Below are positions 7,260 through 15,396 of a stretch of 57,614 nucleotides of DNA, in pieces (the first letter of the stretch is position 1; the number at the start of each line of letters is the position of its first letter). The DNA is taken from positions 1 to 57,614 of the forward strand of contig NZ_BAEG01000015.1 in the NCBI RefSeq assembly GCF_000238915.1. The letters are read 5' to 3'. The notes under the pieces are model-generated. The model made no database searches. It saw only the letters and a program-made list of their open reading frames with translations, and had not been told where the DNA came from. Both the position numbers and the translations under genes were made by a program. Source of the stretch: Arthrobacter globiformis NBRC 12137. GTDB lineage: Bacteria; Actinomycetota; Actinomycetes; Actinomycetales; Micrococcaceae.

Positions 7260-8333
7260 TCAGAGCTCGGCCTTGCCCTGGCGCCAGTAGCCCATGAAGG
7301 CCACCTGCTTCCGGTCGATCCCGACGTCGCGGACCAGGTAGCGCCGCATCTCCTTGATGACACCCGCCTCGCCGGCGATCCACGCGTAGAACGGCAAGGC
7401 ACCCGCGGGCTTGTCGGGGTTCTTTGTGGCGCTGACAGCGGCGGCGTCGAGGCGGGCAGGGGTTTCCCAGAGGATCTCCTGGTCAACGTTCACGTCGTCG
7501 GGTTCCGGACCGGCGGCTTCGGCGGACTTGATGCCCACCCAGCCCGGCACGGGGACGGCCGCCCTGACCGCTTCCTGAAGGAGTTCGCCGTGCGGCCGGG
7601 ACCTGCCGATCGAGGCGCCGCGCGCCAGCCAGGTGATTTCGACGTCGGCCGCCGTTTCCAGGTCCAGGAAGTCGCCGGCCTCCGGCACTTCCAGGAAGGC
7701 GTGCCCGGTCATGTAGTCGGGCAGGCGTTCGAGAATGGCGCTGATCGCGGGGACAGCCGTCTCATCGCCGGCCAGGAGCACACGCCCGGCCAGGCCCGGC
7801 CGCCATTCGATGCCCGAATACGTTTCCGCGGTGATGCAGTGCGCCGCCCGGTTGTTCGGCCCGATCAGGGTGAGGGCGTCACCCGGCTTGGCCGTCAGCG
7901 CCCAGTTCGCCGCGGGACCACCGTTGCCGTCGGCGTCGAAATGCATCACGAAGTCGACGTCGATCTCCGGGTAGACGGCGTCCAGCCGGGACTGGCGGAC
8001 GGTGTAGGTGCGCATGGAGCCCCGCGTGGCCGGATCCATGGCCAGCCACTCCTGGTACCAGCCGCTCTCCTCCATCCGGAACTTCGGCAGCGGAATCCGG
8101 CTGCCCTCCGGCGACAGCGACGGGATCATGAGTTTGATGCGCAGGTCCAGGCTGTCCCCGTGGACACCGAAGTCGCGCAGCGAGTAGCCGCCGAACGTCA
8201 CGCGCCGGAAGTTCGGGCTCAGCTCCTGCACGGCCGAGACAGTGACATCGAACGCCAGGGTCATCGGCTCGGTGGCGAGGCCGGGACGGTCCGTGACGGG
8301 GGTGCGGGCGGAACTATTCTGTGCTGCGCTCAT
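7260..8333 (-). CDS. Siderophore-interacting protein (FAD ferric-siderophore reductase)
   Basis: A 357-aa SIP-family flavoprotein. The N-terminal half holds the FAD-binding barrel (RRVTFGGYSLRDFG, then RTYTVRQSRLD near residues 100-110, the RxYTxR flavin motif). The C-terminal half is the SIP NAD(P)H-binding domain with AGDETAVPAISAILERLP and a final FMGYWRQGKAEL. It would reduce ferric siderophore in the cytosol to release Fe2+. Its ATG overlaps the stop of the ABC ATPase gene (ATGA), so it is the last gene of the iron-uptake operon read from the IdeR-like box near 12.6 kb. Confidence 0.9.
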   Translation of the reverse strand: MSAAQNSSARTPVTDRPGLATEPMTLAFDVTVSAVQELSPNFRRVTFGGYSLRDFGVHGDSLDLRIKLMIPSLSPEGSRIPLPKFRMEESGWYQEWLAMDPATRGSMRTYTVRQSRLDAVYPEIDVDFVMHFDADGNGGPAANWALTAKPGDALTLIGPNNRAAHCITAETYSGIEWRPGLAGRVLLAGDETAVPAISAILERLPDYMTGHAFLEVPEAGDFLDLETAADVEITWLARGASIGRSRPHGELLQEAVRAAVPVPGWVGIKSAEAAGPEPDDVNVDQEILWETPARLDAAAVSATKNPDKPAGALPFYAWIAGEAGVIKEMRRYLVRDVGIDRKQVAFMGYWRQGKAEL

Positions 8334-9157
8334 GAGGCCATCTCCAGGGTCGTGGTCGAAACTTTTGGGTCAGCGTGGTGCCTGCCGAGGGGGATGATCA
8401 GCGGGGTGCCGGACACCGGGTCCGGGACCACCCGGGATTCCAGCCCGAAAACGTTCCGGACCAACTCCTCGGTGATCACGCTGGACGATGCGCCCTCGGC
8501 CACGATCTGCCCGGCCTTCAGGGCGATGACATGGTCGGCGTAACGCGCGGCAAGGTTCAGGTCGTGCAGCACGATCGCCACGGTGGTGCCGCGCTGGCGG
8601 TTGAGGTCGGTGACCAGGTCCAGCACCTCAACCTGGTGCGCCAGATCCAGGTAGGTGGTGGGCTCGTCGAGCAGCAGCACGTCCGTTTCCTGGGCGAGCG
8701 CCATGGCGATCCACACCCGCTGGCGCTGCCCGCCGGAGAGCTCGTCGACGTTCCGCCCGGCGAGCTCCAGCGTTTCGGTGGCTTCCAGCGCCCGCTGCAC
8801 GGCGGCGTCGTCCTTCTCCGACCAGCTGCGGAAGAAGCCCTGGTGCGGGTACCGCCCGCGGCCCACCAGGTCCCGGACGGTAATGCCGTCCGGCGCCGTC
8901 GGGTGCTGCGGGAGCAGGCCAAGGGTGCGGGCCAGCTCCCGCGCCGGGCGCGAGTGAATGTCCTTGCCGTCGAGGGTGACGGTGCCGCCGGCGGGCTTCA
9001 GGAGCCGGGACAGGCCGCGCAGGAGCGTGGATTTTCCGCAGGCGTTGGCGCCCACGATCATGGTCACCCTGCCCTCGGGGATCTCCGCCGTGAGGTTTTC
9101 CACGACCCGGCGCTGATCGTACTGCAGCGTGAGGTCCCGGGCTTGCAGAACAGCCAT
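8330..9157 (-). CDS. Iron-siderophore ABC transporter ATPase (FecE/FepC type)
   Basis: A 275-aa ABC ATPase of the iron(III)-siderophore importer class. Walker A GANACGKST is at residues 36-44, then the Q-loop in LLPQHPTAP, signature LSGGQRQRVW, Walker B VLLLDEPT and the His switch in VLHDLN. ATG 9157 shares one base with the upstream permease stop (TGATG), which fixes this start over an in-frame one at 9193. It powers the two FecCD permeases next to it. Confidence 0.93.
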   Translation of the reverse strand: MAVLQARDLTLQYDQRRVVENLTAEIPEGRVTMIVGANACGKSTLLRGLSRLLKPAGGTVTLDGKDIHSRPARELARTLGLLPQHPTAPDGITVRDLVGRGRYPHQGFFRSWSEKDDAAVQRALEATETLELAGRNVDELSGGQRQRVWIAMALAQETDVLLLDEPTTYLDLAHQVEVLDLVTDLNRQRGTTVAIVLHDLNLAARYADHVIALKAGQIVAEGASSSVITEELVRNVFGLESRVVPDPVSGTPLIIPLGRHHADPKVSTTTLEMAS

Positions 9158-10305
9158 CAGGCATCCTTTCGGTTGGACGTGACCAGGAGCCACAGCAGGA
9201 ACGGGGCGCCGAGGGCGCCGGTGACGACGCCGACCGGCAGGACGGTGCCGTCCAGCAGCAGCGGGGCGATGTTGGCGGCGAAGTAGTCCGCCGCCAGGAC
9301 GATCAGGGCGCCCACCAGGGCCGACGCCGGGAGGCTGGAGCGGCCGGTGAAGCGGCGCGCGATGGGCCCGGCAAGGAAGGCGACGAATGCAACCGGCCCG
9401 GCAGCCGCCGTCGCCACTGCCGCCAGCGCGACGGCGGTGAGCACCAGACCCAGCCGGGTGGCACCCACCCGCACGCCGAGTCCCGCGGCGGCGTCGTCCC
9501 CGAGTTCGAGGATGCGCAGCGGCCCGGCCAGCAGGGCGGCGGCCGGAACCAGGACCGTCAGCGTCAGGGCCAGCACGCCCGCACGGTCCCAGCTGGCGGA
9601 GTTGAGCGAGCCATTGATCCAGATCAGCGCCTCCGCGGCGGTGCGGATGTCGGCCCGGGTCATGAGGAAGCTGACCATGGCGTGCAGCGCGGCGGCGATG
9701 CCGACGCCGGCGAGGATGAGGCGGCTGCCGGCGGCGTTCCCGCGGCTGCCGCCTCCGAGGCCCAGGGATCCGCTGCGGGAAATGCTGTAGATCAGCGCCG
9801 CCACAGCCATCGCACCGCCGAGGGCAGCACCGGACACCACAGCACCCGAGGCACCAAACGCGACGATGGCCAGGACGGCTGCGGCGCTGGCCCCGTAGCT
9901 GATGCCGATCACGTCCGGGCTGGCCAGCGGGTTGCGGAGCATGGTCTGGAACAGCGCGCCCGAGAGCCCGAAGGCCAGGCCGATCAGCGTGCCGATGACC
10001 GCCCGCGGCAGCTTGGCCTCCATCACGATGAAGCTGGCACCGGGGATCTTCTCGCCGCCGGTGAAGTGGGCGGCGAGGATCTTGAAGAAGTCGGGGATGG
10101 TCACGGTGTAGCTGCCCAGCAGGATGCTGGCAGCCAGCAAAAGCACGACGCCGACGGCCAGTACCGCCGTCCGGTTCACCAGCCGCCGGTTCAGCACAGT
10201 CCGCCTGTGGTTCGAAGCGCGAACGGGCAGATAATGCCCGGTTTCCGGGGTTTTGCGGGCATTATCTGCCCGTTCGCGCAGGGGGATGGGGGCCTTCGGA
10301 GTCAC
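9157..10305 (-). CDS. Iron-siderophore ABC permease 2 (FecCD family)
   Basis: A 382-aa FecCD/BtuC-type permease with about nine or ten helices; family motifs LPRAVIGTLIGLAFGLSGA, RNPLASPDVIGISYGA and the late AGPVAFVAFLAGPIARR coupling region. GTG 10305 overlaps the stop of permease 1 (GTGA) and has a good ribosome binding site (AAGGGGG), giving an unusual hydrophilic N-terminus of about 45 residues. Much of that tail is encoded by a perfect 23-bp inverted repeat (10218-10278). A later GTG at 10197 would give a 346-aa protein of normal family length. It pairs with permease 1 to form the membrane channel. Confidence 0.88.
   Translation of the reverse strand: MTPKAPIPLRERADNARKTPETGHYLPVRASNHRRTVLNRRLVNRTAVLAVGVVLLLAASILLGSYTVTIPDFFKILAAHFTGGEKIPGASFIVMEAKLPRAVIGTLIGLAFGLSGALFQTMLRNPLASPDVIGISYGASAAAVLAIVAFGASGAVVSGAALGGAMAVAALIYSISRSGSLGLGGGSRGNAAGSRLILAGVGIAAALHAMVSFLMTRADIRTAAEALIWINGSLNSASWDRAGVLALTLTVLVPAAALLAGPLRILELGDDAAAGLGVRVGATRLGLVLTAVALAAVATAAAGPVAFVAFLAGPIARRFTGRSSLPASALVGALIVLAADYFAANIAPLLLDGTVLPVGVVTGALGAPFLLWLLVTSNRKDA
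10218..10278. repeat. Perfect 23-bp inverted repeat with 15-nt loop
   Basis: Positions 10218-10240 are the exact reverse complement of 10256-10278; each arm contains GAACGGGCAGATAATGCCCG. The element falls inside the N-terminal codons of permease 2 if the GTG at 10305 is used, or between the two permease genes if the GTG at 10197 is used. It looks like a REP/palindromic element rather than a factor-independent terminator, since no T-run follows either arm. Confidence 0.85.
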
Positions 10306-11411
10306 AGGCCTGCCCCCTTGCCGCGGCGGACCAGCCACACGAAGACAGGAGCGCCGATCAGGGCCGTCATGATCCCGGCCGGAACCTCGCCGGGAAGCAG
10401 GATCACGCGTCCCACGACGTCGGAAACGAGCAGCAGCGCCGGCGCAAGCACGGCGGAGAACGGCAGGATCCAGCGGTAGTCGGGGCCGGTCAGGGAGCGG
10501 ACGGCGTGCGGGACAACGAGGCCCACGAATCCGATGGGGCCGGCCAGGGCGGTCGCCGACCCGCACAGCAGGACGATGCCCAGCGCGGTGACTGCCCGCG
10601 CCAGCCCGACGTTCTGGCCCAGCCCGCGGGCGACGTCGTCGCCGAGCGCCAGGCTGTTGAGGACCCGTCCGGCCAGGAGCACGATCAGTGCACCCACGAT
10701 GAGGAACGGCAGGCCGGGCAGCACCACGGACCAGTCGCGCCCCGCAATGCCGCCCACCTGCCAGAACCGGAAGCGGTCCAGGGTGTCCTGGCTGGAAACC
10801 AGGATGACGTTCATGAGGGAGAACAGCCCCGCGCTCAGGGCGGCGCCCGCCAGGGCGAGCTTGACCGGCGTCGCGCCGTCCCGGCCCATGGACGCGATGA
10901 GGTAAACGACGACGGCGGCAGCGGCCGCGCCGATGAAGCCGAACCAGATGTAGCCGGTCAGGGAAGAGACGCCGAAGACGTAGATTCCGGTGACCACGGC
11001 CAGGGCGGCGCCGGCGTTGACGCCGATGATGCCCGGGTCCGCCAGCGGGTTGCGCGCCACGCCCTGCATGGCGGCCCCGGCCAGGCCCAGCGCCGCACCG
11101 GCGAGCAGGCCCAGCACGGTCCGCGGGATCCGGGCGTGCACCACGGCATGGTCGCCGTCCGCCGGATTGAACTGGGACAGGGCCTGCCACACGGTTTCCA
11201 GGGACAAGCCCCGCGCGCCGACGGCAAGCGAGGCGCAACAGACAACAACGAGCACGACGACGGCGGCCAGCAGCCAGGCGGTGCGCGGCCCGCGGACCTT
11301 GCGCGCAGGCTGGGCGCGAACGGACAGTCGGGGCCCCATGGCTGCGGCCGCAGGGGCCCCAAGTGTACGTTCGGACCGGGTGGCGGGGGCCGGCGTCGTG
11401 CTCGGTGTCAT
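10302..11411 (-). CDS. Iron-siderophore ABC permease 1 (FecCD family)
   Basis: A 369-aa permease of the FecCD family. After a Pro/Ala-rich cytosolic N-terminus (about 45 aa) come the helices; characteristic blocks are RIPRTVLGLLAGAALGLAGA, RNPLADPGIIGVNAGA and the C-terminal AGPIGFVGLVVPHAVR, the loop that docks to the ATPase. ATG 11411 is preferred; a TTG lies one codon earlier. It begins 24 bp after the binding-protein gene and is coupled to permease 2 by a GTGA overlap. Confidence 0.92.
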   Translation of the reverse strand: MTPSTTPAPATRSERTLGAPAAAAMGPRLSVRAQPARKVRGPRTAWLLAAVVVLVVVCCASLAVGARGLSLETVWQALSQFNPADGDHAVVHARIPRTVLGLLAGAALGLAGAAMQGVARNPLADPGIIGVNAGAALAVVTGIYVFGVSSLTGYIWFGFIGAAAAAVVVYLIASMGRDGATPVKLALAGAALSAGLFSLMNVILVSSQDTLDRFRFWQVGGIAGRDWSVVLPGLPFLIVGALIVLLAGRVLNSLALGDDVARGLGQNVGLARAVTALGIVLLCGSATALAGPIGFVGLVVPHAVRSLTGPDYRWILPFSAVLAPALLLVSDVVGRVILLPGEVPAGIMTALIGAPVFVWLVRRGKGAGL

Positions 11412-11435
11412 CAAAGGGTGCTTACGTGACCGGGC

Positions 11436-12557
11436 TTACTTGACCGCGTCTGCGGCTTTAGCCAGCTGCGGCAGGAACGTGTCCAGCGACCACGGCAGGC
11501 TCAGCGGCGAGGAGGCCGAGATGGACAGGGTGAGCGTGTTGTCCGAGTCCGCGACCATGGCGCCGTTCTTGATGGCCGGGATCTGGCCCAGCAGCGGGTC
11601 GGCCTTGATGGATTCGGTGGTCTTGGCGTCCGGAACCCAGGTCACGAAAATGTCGGACTCGAGCTCGTTGGCCTTTTCGGCGGACCACGGGATGAAGAAT
11701 TCCTTGGACCCCTTCGAGTTCTCCTCCACCACCGGGGCGAGCTTCATGCCGATCTCGCTGAGGAAGCGCGGGCGGTTGTCGTTGGCGGTGTATACGTTCA
11801 CGCCGTCGCTCTTGGCCGGCTCGAGGTTGCCGTAGATGTAGCTCTTGCCCGCGAGCTGCGGGTAGGCGGAGACCTTGTCCTTGATGGTGGCTTCGGTGTC
11901 GGCGATCAGCTTCGTGGCCTCGGCTTCCTTGCCCAGAGCCTTGCCGATGATGCTCGTGGAGTCCTGCCAGGACGTGCCGTAGGCCAGCTCGGGATGCGCA
12001 ACCACGGGAGCGATTTCGCTGAGCTTCTTGTAGTCCTCCTCCGTCAGGCCGGAGTAGGCACCCAGGATGACGTCCGGATTGAGCTTGGCGATTTCAGTGA
12101 AGTTGATGCCGTCGGCCTCGGAGAACTGGACCGGCGCCTTGTCCGAACCGAAGCCCGCGCCGAGCTTCTCCAGCGCGGCGTCCTTCCACGGCGTGGAGCC
12201 CTTGGCGTTGCCGCCCCATTCGTTCTTGGGCACGCCCACCGGGACCACGCCCAGCGCGATTGCAACGTCGTCGTTGACCCACGAGACGGTGACGACGCGC
12301 TTGGGCTGCTCCTTGATCGTGGTTTCACCAAAGACGTGCTTGATGGTCACCGGGAACTGGGCGCTGGCGGACGATGCGGCGCTGGTTTCCGAAGCGGTGG
12401 AGGCCGGACCGGTGGAGCATGCAGTCAGGGAAAGAGCCGCGGCGGCGAGGACGGCGGTGGCCTTGCCGGCGGTCTTGAGGAGGGAGAGGCGCGTTGTGCC
12501 AGCGGGAGCGGAACCGCCGGGAACGGCCGACCGGCCGGGGAAGAGGGGGGAAGTCAC
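11436..12557 (-). CDS. Iron-siderophore-binding lipoprotein of the ABC importer
   Basis: A 373-aa class III periplasmic-binding-type lipoprotein. The lipobox LTAC places the lipidated Cys at residue 47, so the protein is tethered outside the membrane. The body has the FecB/FepB fold: QPKRVVTVSWVNDDVAIALG, LNPDVILGAYSGLTEEDYKK, and a long connecting helix. GTG 12557 follows a strong ribosome binding site (AAGGAG, 4-nt spacing). It is the first gene of the operon ending with the siderophore-interacting protein; an IdeR/DtxR-like box begins 32 bp upstream of the start. The exact siderophore is not predictable. Confidence 0.92.
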   Translation of the reverse strand: MTSPLFPGRSAVPGGSAPAGTTRLSLLKTAGKATAVLAAAALSLTACSTGPASTASETSAASSASAQFPVTIKHVFGETTIKEQPKRVVTVSWVNDDVAIALGVVPVGVPKNEWGGNAKGSTPWKDAALEKLGAGFGSDKAPVQFSEADGINFTEIAKLNPDVILGAYSGLTEEDYKKLSEIAPVVAHPELAYGTSWQDSTSIIGKALGKEAEATKLIADTEATIKDKVSAYPQLAGKSYIYGNLEPAKSDGVNVYTANDNRPRFLSEIGMKLAPVVEENSKGSKEFFIPWSAEKANELESDIFVTWVPDAKTTESIKADPLLGQIPAIKNGAMVADSDNTLTLSISASSPLSLPWSLDTFLPQLAKAADAVK

Positions 12558-12589
12558 GGAACTCCTTAGGTGAATGAAGCGAACCCAAG

Positions 12590-12608
12590 TAAGGCTAGCC
12601 TATCCTTC
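12590..12608 (-). promoter_or_regulatory. IdeR/DtxR-type iron box
   Basis: The 19-mer TAAGGCTAGCCTATCCTTC matches the IdeR/DtxR consensus (TWAGGTWAGSCTWACCTWA) at about 16 positions, with the AGGCTAGCCT core symmetric. It lies 32 bp upstream of the binding-lipoprotein GTG and 155 bp from the divergent MFS gene. Iron-loaded IdeR would repress the uptake operon here. Confidence 0.8.
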
Positions 12609-12763
12609 CGAAGATTACGAAAGGTTTGCGTCACGTAATTGCCCGAAGTGGCAGGACTAACGCCCCGGCGCCTTGCCAGCCAGGGGTGAACAATGGTTCA
12701 CTCGAAGGGTAAACGCCCGTTCACCCTCATTCCGGGCGCCGTCCCCACAAAGGCCCGCCGCAC

Positions 12764-14755
12764 ATGACAGCACCCTCTGCCCCGAAGCCAACCCGCAGCC
12801 CGTCCGCGATCACCACAGTCCTGGCGCTCAGCGGCACACTCGTGGCACTCATGCAGACCCTCGTGGTGCCGCTGCTGCCCGATTTTCCGCGGATCCTGTC
12901 CGTCACTCCTGACGACGCGTCCTGGCTGGTGACCGCCACGCTCCTCGCCAGCGCCGTCGCCACCCCGATCGTGTCCCGCAGCGCCGACATGTACGGCAAG
13001 CGGAAGATGATGGTCATTTGCCTGGCCATCATGGTGGCCGGCTCGGTGATGGCCGCCCTCGGCGGGACCTTCCTGTGGCTGATCATCGGGCGGGCCCTTC
13101 AGGGGTTCTCCGCGTCGCTGATCCCGGTGGGCATCAGCATCATGCGCGATGAACTGCCCAAGGAAAAGATGGGCTCCGCGGTGGCGCTCATGAGCGCCAC
13201 CCTGGGCATCGGCAGCGCCCTGGGCCTGCCGCTCGCCGGCCTCCTCTATGAAAGCCTCGGCTGGACCTCAATTTTCTGGGTTTCCGCGGCCGCCGGGACG
13301 CTGCTGCTGCTGGCGGTGGTGCTCGTGGTGCCGGAATCCAAGGTGCGCACCCCCGGCCGCTTCGACTACGCGGGCGCGCTGGTGCTCTCCGGTGCACTCG
13401 GATCGCTGCTGCTGGCCATTTCCAAGGGCGGCACCTGGGGCTGGGGCTCGGAACCTGTGCTCCTGTTATTCCTCGCGGCCGCGCTGCTGCTGGCCGTCTG
13501 GATTCCCTACGAGCTCAGGGTGGGCCAGCCCATGGTGGATCTTCGCACCACGGCGCGGCGGCCGGTCCTGATGACCAACCTTGCGTCGTTGCTGATCGGT
13601 TTCGCGATGTTCGCCAACATGCTCCTGACCACCCAGCAGCTTCAGCTTCCCCTCGCCACCGGCTACGGCTTTGAACTGAATGTCATCACCGCCGGCCTCT
13701 GCATGGTGCCCTCCGGACTGGCGATGGTGGTGTTCGCCCCGGTGTCCGGCGGCATCATCCGGCGCTTCGGCGGCCGGTCCGCCCTGATGACCGGTGCCGG
13801 CGTGATGATCGTCGGGTACGTGGGGCGGGTGTTCTTCTACGACTCCATCACGTGGGTGATCATCGGCTCCACGGTGGTGAGCGTCGGCACGGCCATTGCC
13901 TATGCCGCCATGCCAACGCTGATCATGGGAGCCGTCCCGATCACGGAGACCGCCTCCGCCAACGGCCTGAACAGCCTGGTCCGCTCCATTGGCACGTCGA
14001 CTTCCAGCGCCGCCGTCGCCGCCGTGCTCACCTCGGTCACCGTTCCGCTCGGCGCCGCCCGGCTGCCCTCGTTCGATGCCTTCAGGGATGTGTTCTGGAT
14101 GGCCGCGCTGGCGTCCGCCGCGTCCGTCCTGGCAGCCATCTTCATTCCCCGCATCACCACCCACCGCCCCGCTGCGCCGGCGGCAGCAGAGCTGGTGGTG
14201 CAGGGGCGCGTCCTGGCACCCGACCACCGCCCGCTCACGCCCGCCGTCGTTACCGTCCTCCAGACTGAGGGCGAGCCGGTGGACTGGAGCCGGGTGGACA
14301 CCGACGGCAACTATTCCGTGGCGCTGCCGGGTGCCGGGAAGTACCTCGTGGTGGCCAACGCTGCGGGCTGGGCGCCGATGGCGGAGGTCTTCGATTTCGA
14401 CGGCCGCACGCTGAAGCAAAACTTCCTCCTGCACGAGCGGCTGGAAATCAGCGGCCGGGCAGCCATTGGCCGCAGGCCCGTGGCCGGCGCCGTGGTGACG
14501 CTGCTGCGCGCCACCGGCGAGCACGTGGGCACCGCCAGGACGGACGACGACGGCGTGTACACACTTCCGCTGCCCGCCGCCGGACGCTACATAGTGACTA
14601 TGCTTCATCCCGTGACTCATCAAGCCGTGGCGCGGAAGCTCGCCGTCGACAACCGGTCCGTGACCGTGGACCTTACAGCCGAACACCTCCCCCAGCGGAC
14701 CGGCGCAGAGCGGACCGCCGCGGGCCGGACCGGCGGGGAGCCGGTGCGGGCATGA
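12764..14755 (+). CDS. MFS exporter (DHA2-like) with two C-terminal regulatory-like domains
   Basis: A 663-aa protein. Residues about 15-470 are a 14-helix drug:H+ antiporter-2 type MFS domain; the loop SRSADMYGKRKMM is the family motif A region. Residues 476-558 and 559-640 are two similar domains, each running from V/I-x-G-R-V/A through DTDGNYSVALP or DDDGVYTLPLP to a Gly-Tyr/Arg-Tyr strand, the pattern of carboxypeptidase-regulatory-like (transthyretin-like) beta sandwiches. This fusion is unusual for DHA2 transporters. It is coupled to a TetR gene (ATGA overlap) and divergent from the iron operon, so siderophore or drug export is possible but unproven. Confidence 0.88.
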   Translation: MTAPSAPKPTRSPSAITTVLALSGTLVALMQTLVVPLLPDFPRILSVTPDDASWLVTATLLASAVATPIVSRSADMYGKRKMMVICLAIMVAGSVMAALGGTFLWLIIGRALQGFSASLIPVGISIMRDELPKEKMGSAVALMSATLGIGSALGLPLAGLLYESLGWTSIFWVSAAAGTLLLLAVVLVVPESKVRTPGRFDYAGALVLSGALGSLLLAISKGGTWGWGSEPVLLLFLAAALLLAVWIPYELRVGQPMVDLRTTARRPVLMTNLASLLIGFAMFANMLLTTQQLQLPLATGYGFELNVITAGLCMVPSGLAMVVFAPVSGGIIRRFGGRSALMTGAGVMIVGYVGRVFFYDSITWVIIGSTVVSVGTAIAYAAMPTLIMGAVPITETASANGLNSLVRSIGTSTSSAAVAAVLTSVTVPLGAARLPSFDAFRDVFWMAALASAASVLAAIFIPRITTHRPAAPAAAELVVQGRVLAPDHRPLTPAVVTVLQTEGEPVDWSRVDTDGNYSVALPGAGKYLVVANAAGWAPMAEVFDFDGRTLKQNFLLHERLEISGRAAIGRRPVAGAVVTLLRATGEHVGTARTDDDGVYTLPLPAAGRYIVTMLHPVTHQAVARKLAVDNRSVTVDLTAEHLPQRTGAERTAAGRTGGEPVRA

Positions 14756-15300
14756 GCAGCCCCAGCCAGGAATCCATTCTCACCGCGGCCGGGCGGCTGT
14801 TCGGCGAACGCGGCTACCGGGCCGTGACCGTCCGCGACATCGCTGCGGAAGCCGGGGTTTCAGCGGCCTTGGTGATGAAACTGTTCATCTCCAAGGCCAA
14901 GCTGTTCGCTGCTGTGCAGCCGGACGAGTCGCTGCTCACCGAACTGACCGTCCCGGCGTCCGAGCTCGGCGGCGCGCTGGTGTTCCGCGTGCTGATGCGG
15001 CGGGAACGCGGCATGCAGGAACCCTGGGCCATGATTCCGATCAATGTTCACGATGCCCCGGACCCCGACGCGTCGCGGAACGAACTGCGCGAACGCTACC
15101 TCGGCAGCATCGCCAAGCTGATCGGCGATGCGACGCCGGACCGCCGCTATGCCTCGACGGTCACCGCGCTGATGACCGGGTTCGGCGAAACGGTCCGGAC
15201 TTTGGGGCTCTTCGACGGCTGGGACTTTGACGAGCTGGTGGCCTACTACGGCGGAATCGTCCAGACCCAGATCGACGCCTGCACAGCCGCACACTCCTAA
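14752..15300 (+). CDS. TetR-family transcriptional regulator
   Basis: A 182-aa TetR-type repressor with the usual N-terminal helix-turn-helix (residues about 8-50): ILTAAGRLFGERGYRAVTV then DIAAEAGVSAALVMKLF. The ligand-binding half is helical and variable. Its ATG overlaps the MFS stop by 4 bp, so it is co-expressed with the transporter and probably represses it in response to a substrate of the pump. A REP-type hairpin follows. Confidence 0.9.
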   Translation: MSSPSQESILTAAGRLFGERGYRAVTVRDIAAEAGVSAALVMKLFISKAKLFAAVQPDESLLTELTVPASELGGALVFRVLMRRERGMQEPWAMIPINVHDAPDPDASRNELRERYLGSIAKLIGDATPDRRYASTVTALMTGFGETVRTLGLFDGWDFDELVAYYGGIVQTQIDACTAAHS

Positions 15301-15318
15301 ACGCCCCCAAACGCAGAA

Positions 15319-15371
15319 CCGCTGGTTGAGCTGGTCGAAACCCAAAGGTTTTCGACAAGCTCAACCAGCGG
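15319..15371. repeat. Palindromic REP-type element / bidirectional terminator
   Basis: An inverted repeat with arms of about 24 bp and a 4-nt loop lies between the convergent TetR and lipoprotein genes. Arms contain GGTTGAGCTGGTCGAAA and its near complement TTTCGACAAGCTCAACC, with one mismatch. This GGTTGAGCTTGTCGAAACC family is, from memory, abundant between genes in Arthrobacter and relatives; here it can stop transcription from both sides. Confidence 0.82.
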
Positions 15372-15396
15372 ACCACTCAATCAGCAGTGAGTCGGG

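Noticed and set aside
9157..11238. A single 693-residue permease frame
   Set aside because: The first 311 residues are an Arg/Pro-rich shadow of permease 1 in another frame; the real gene starts at GTG 10305 next to the permease 1 stop.
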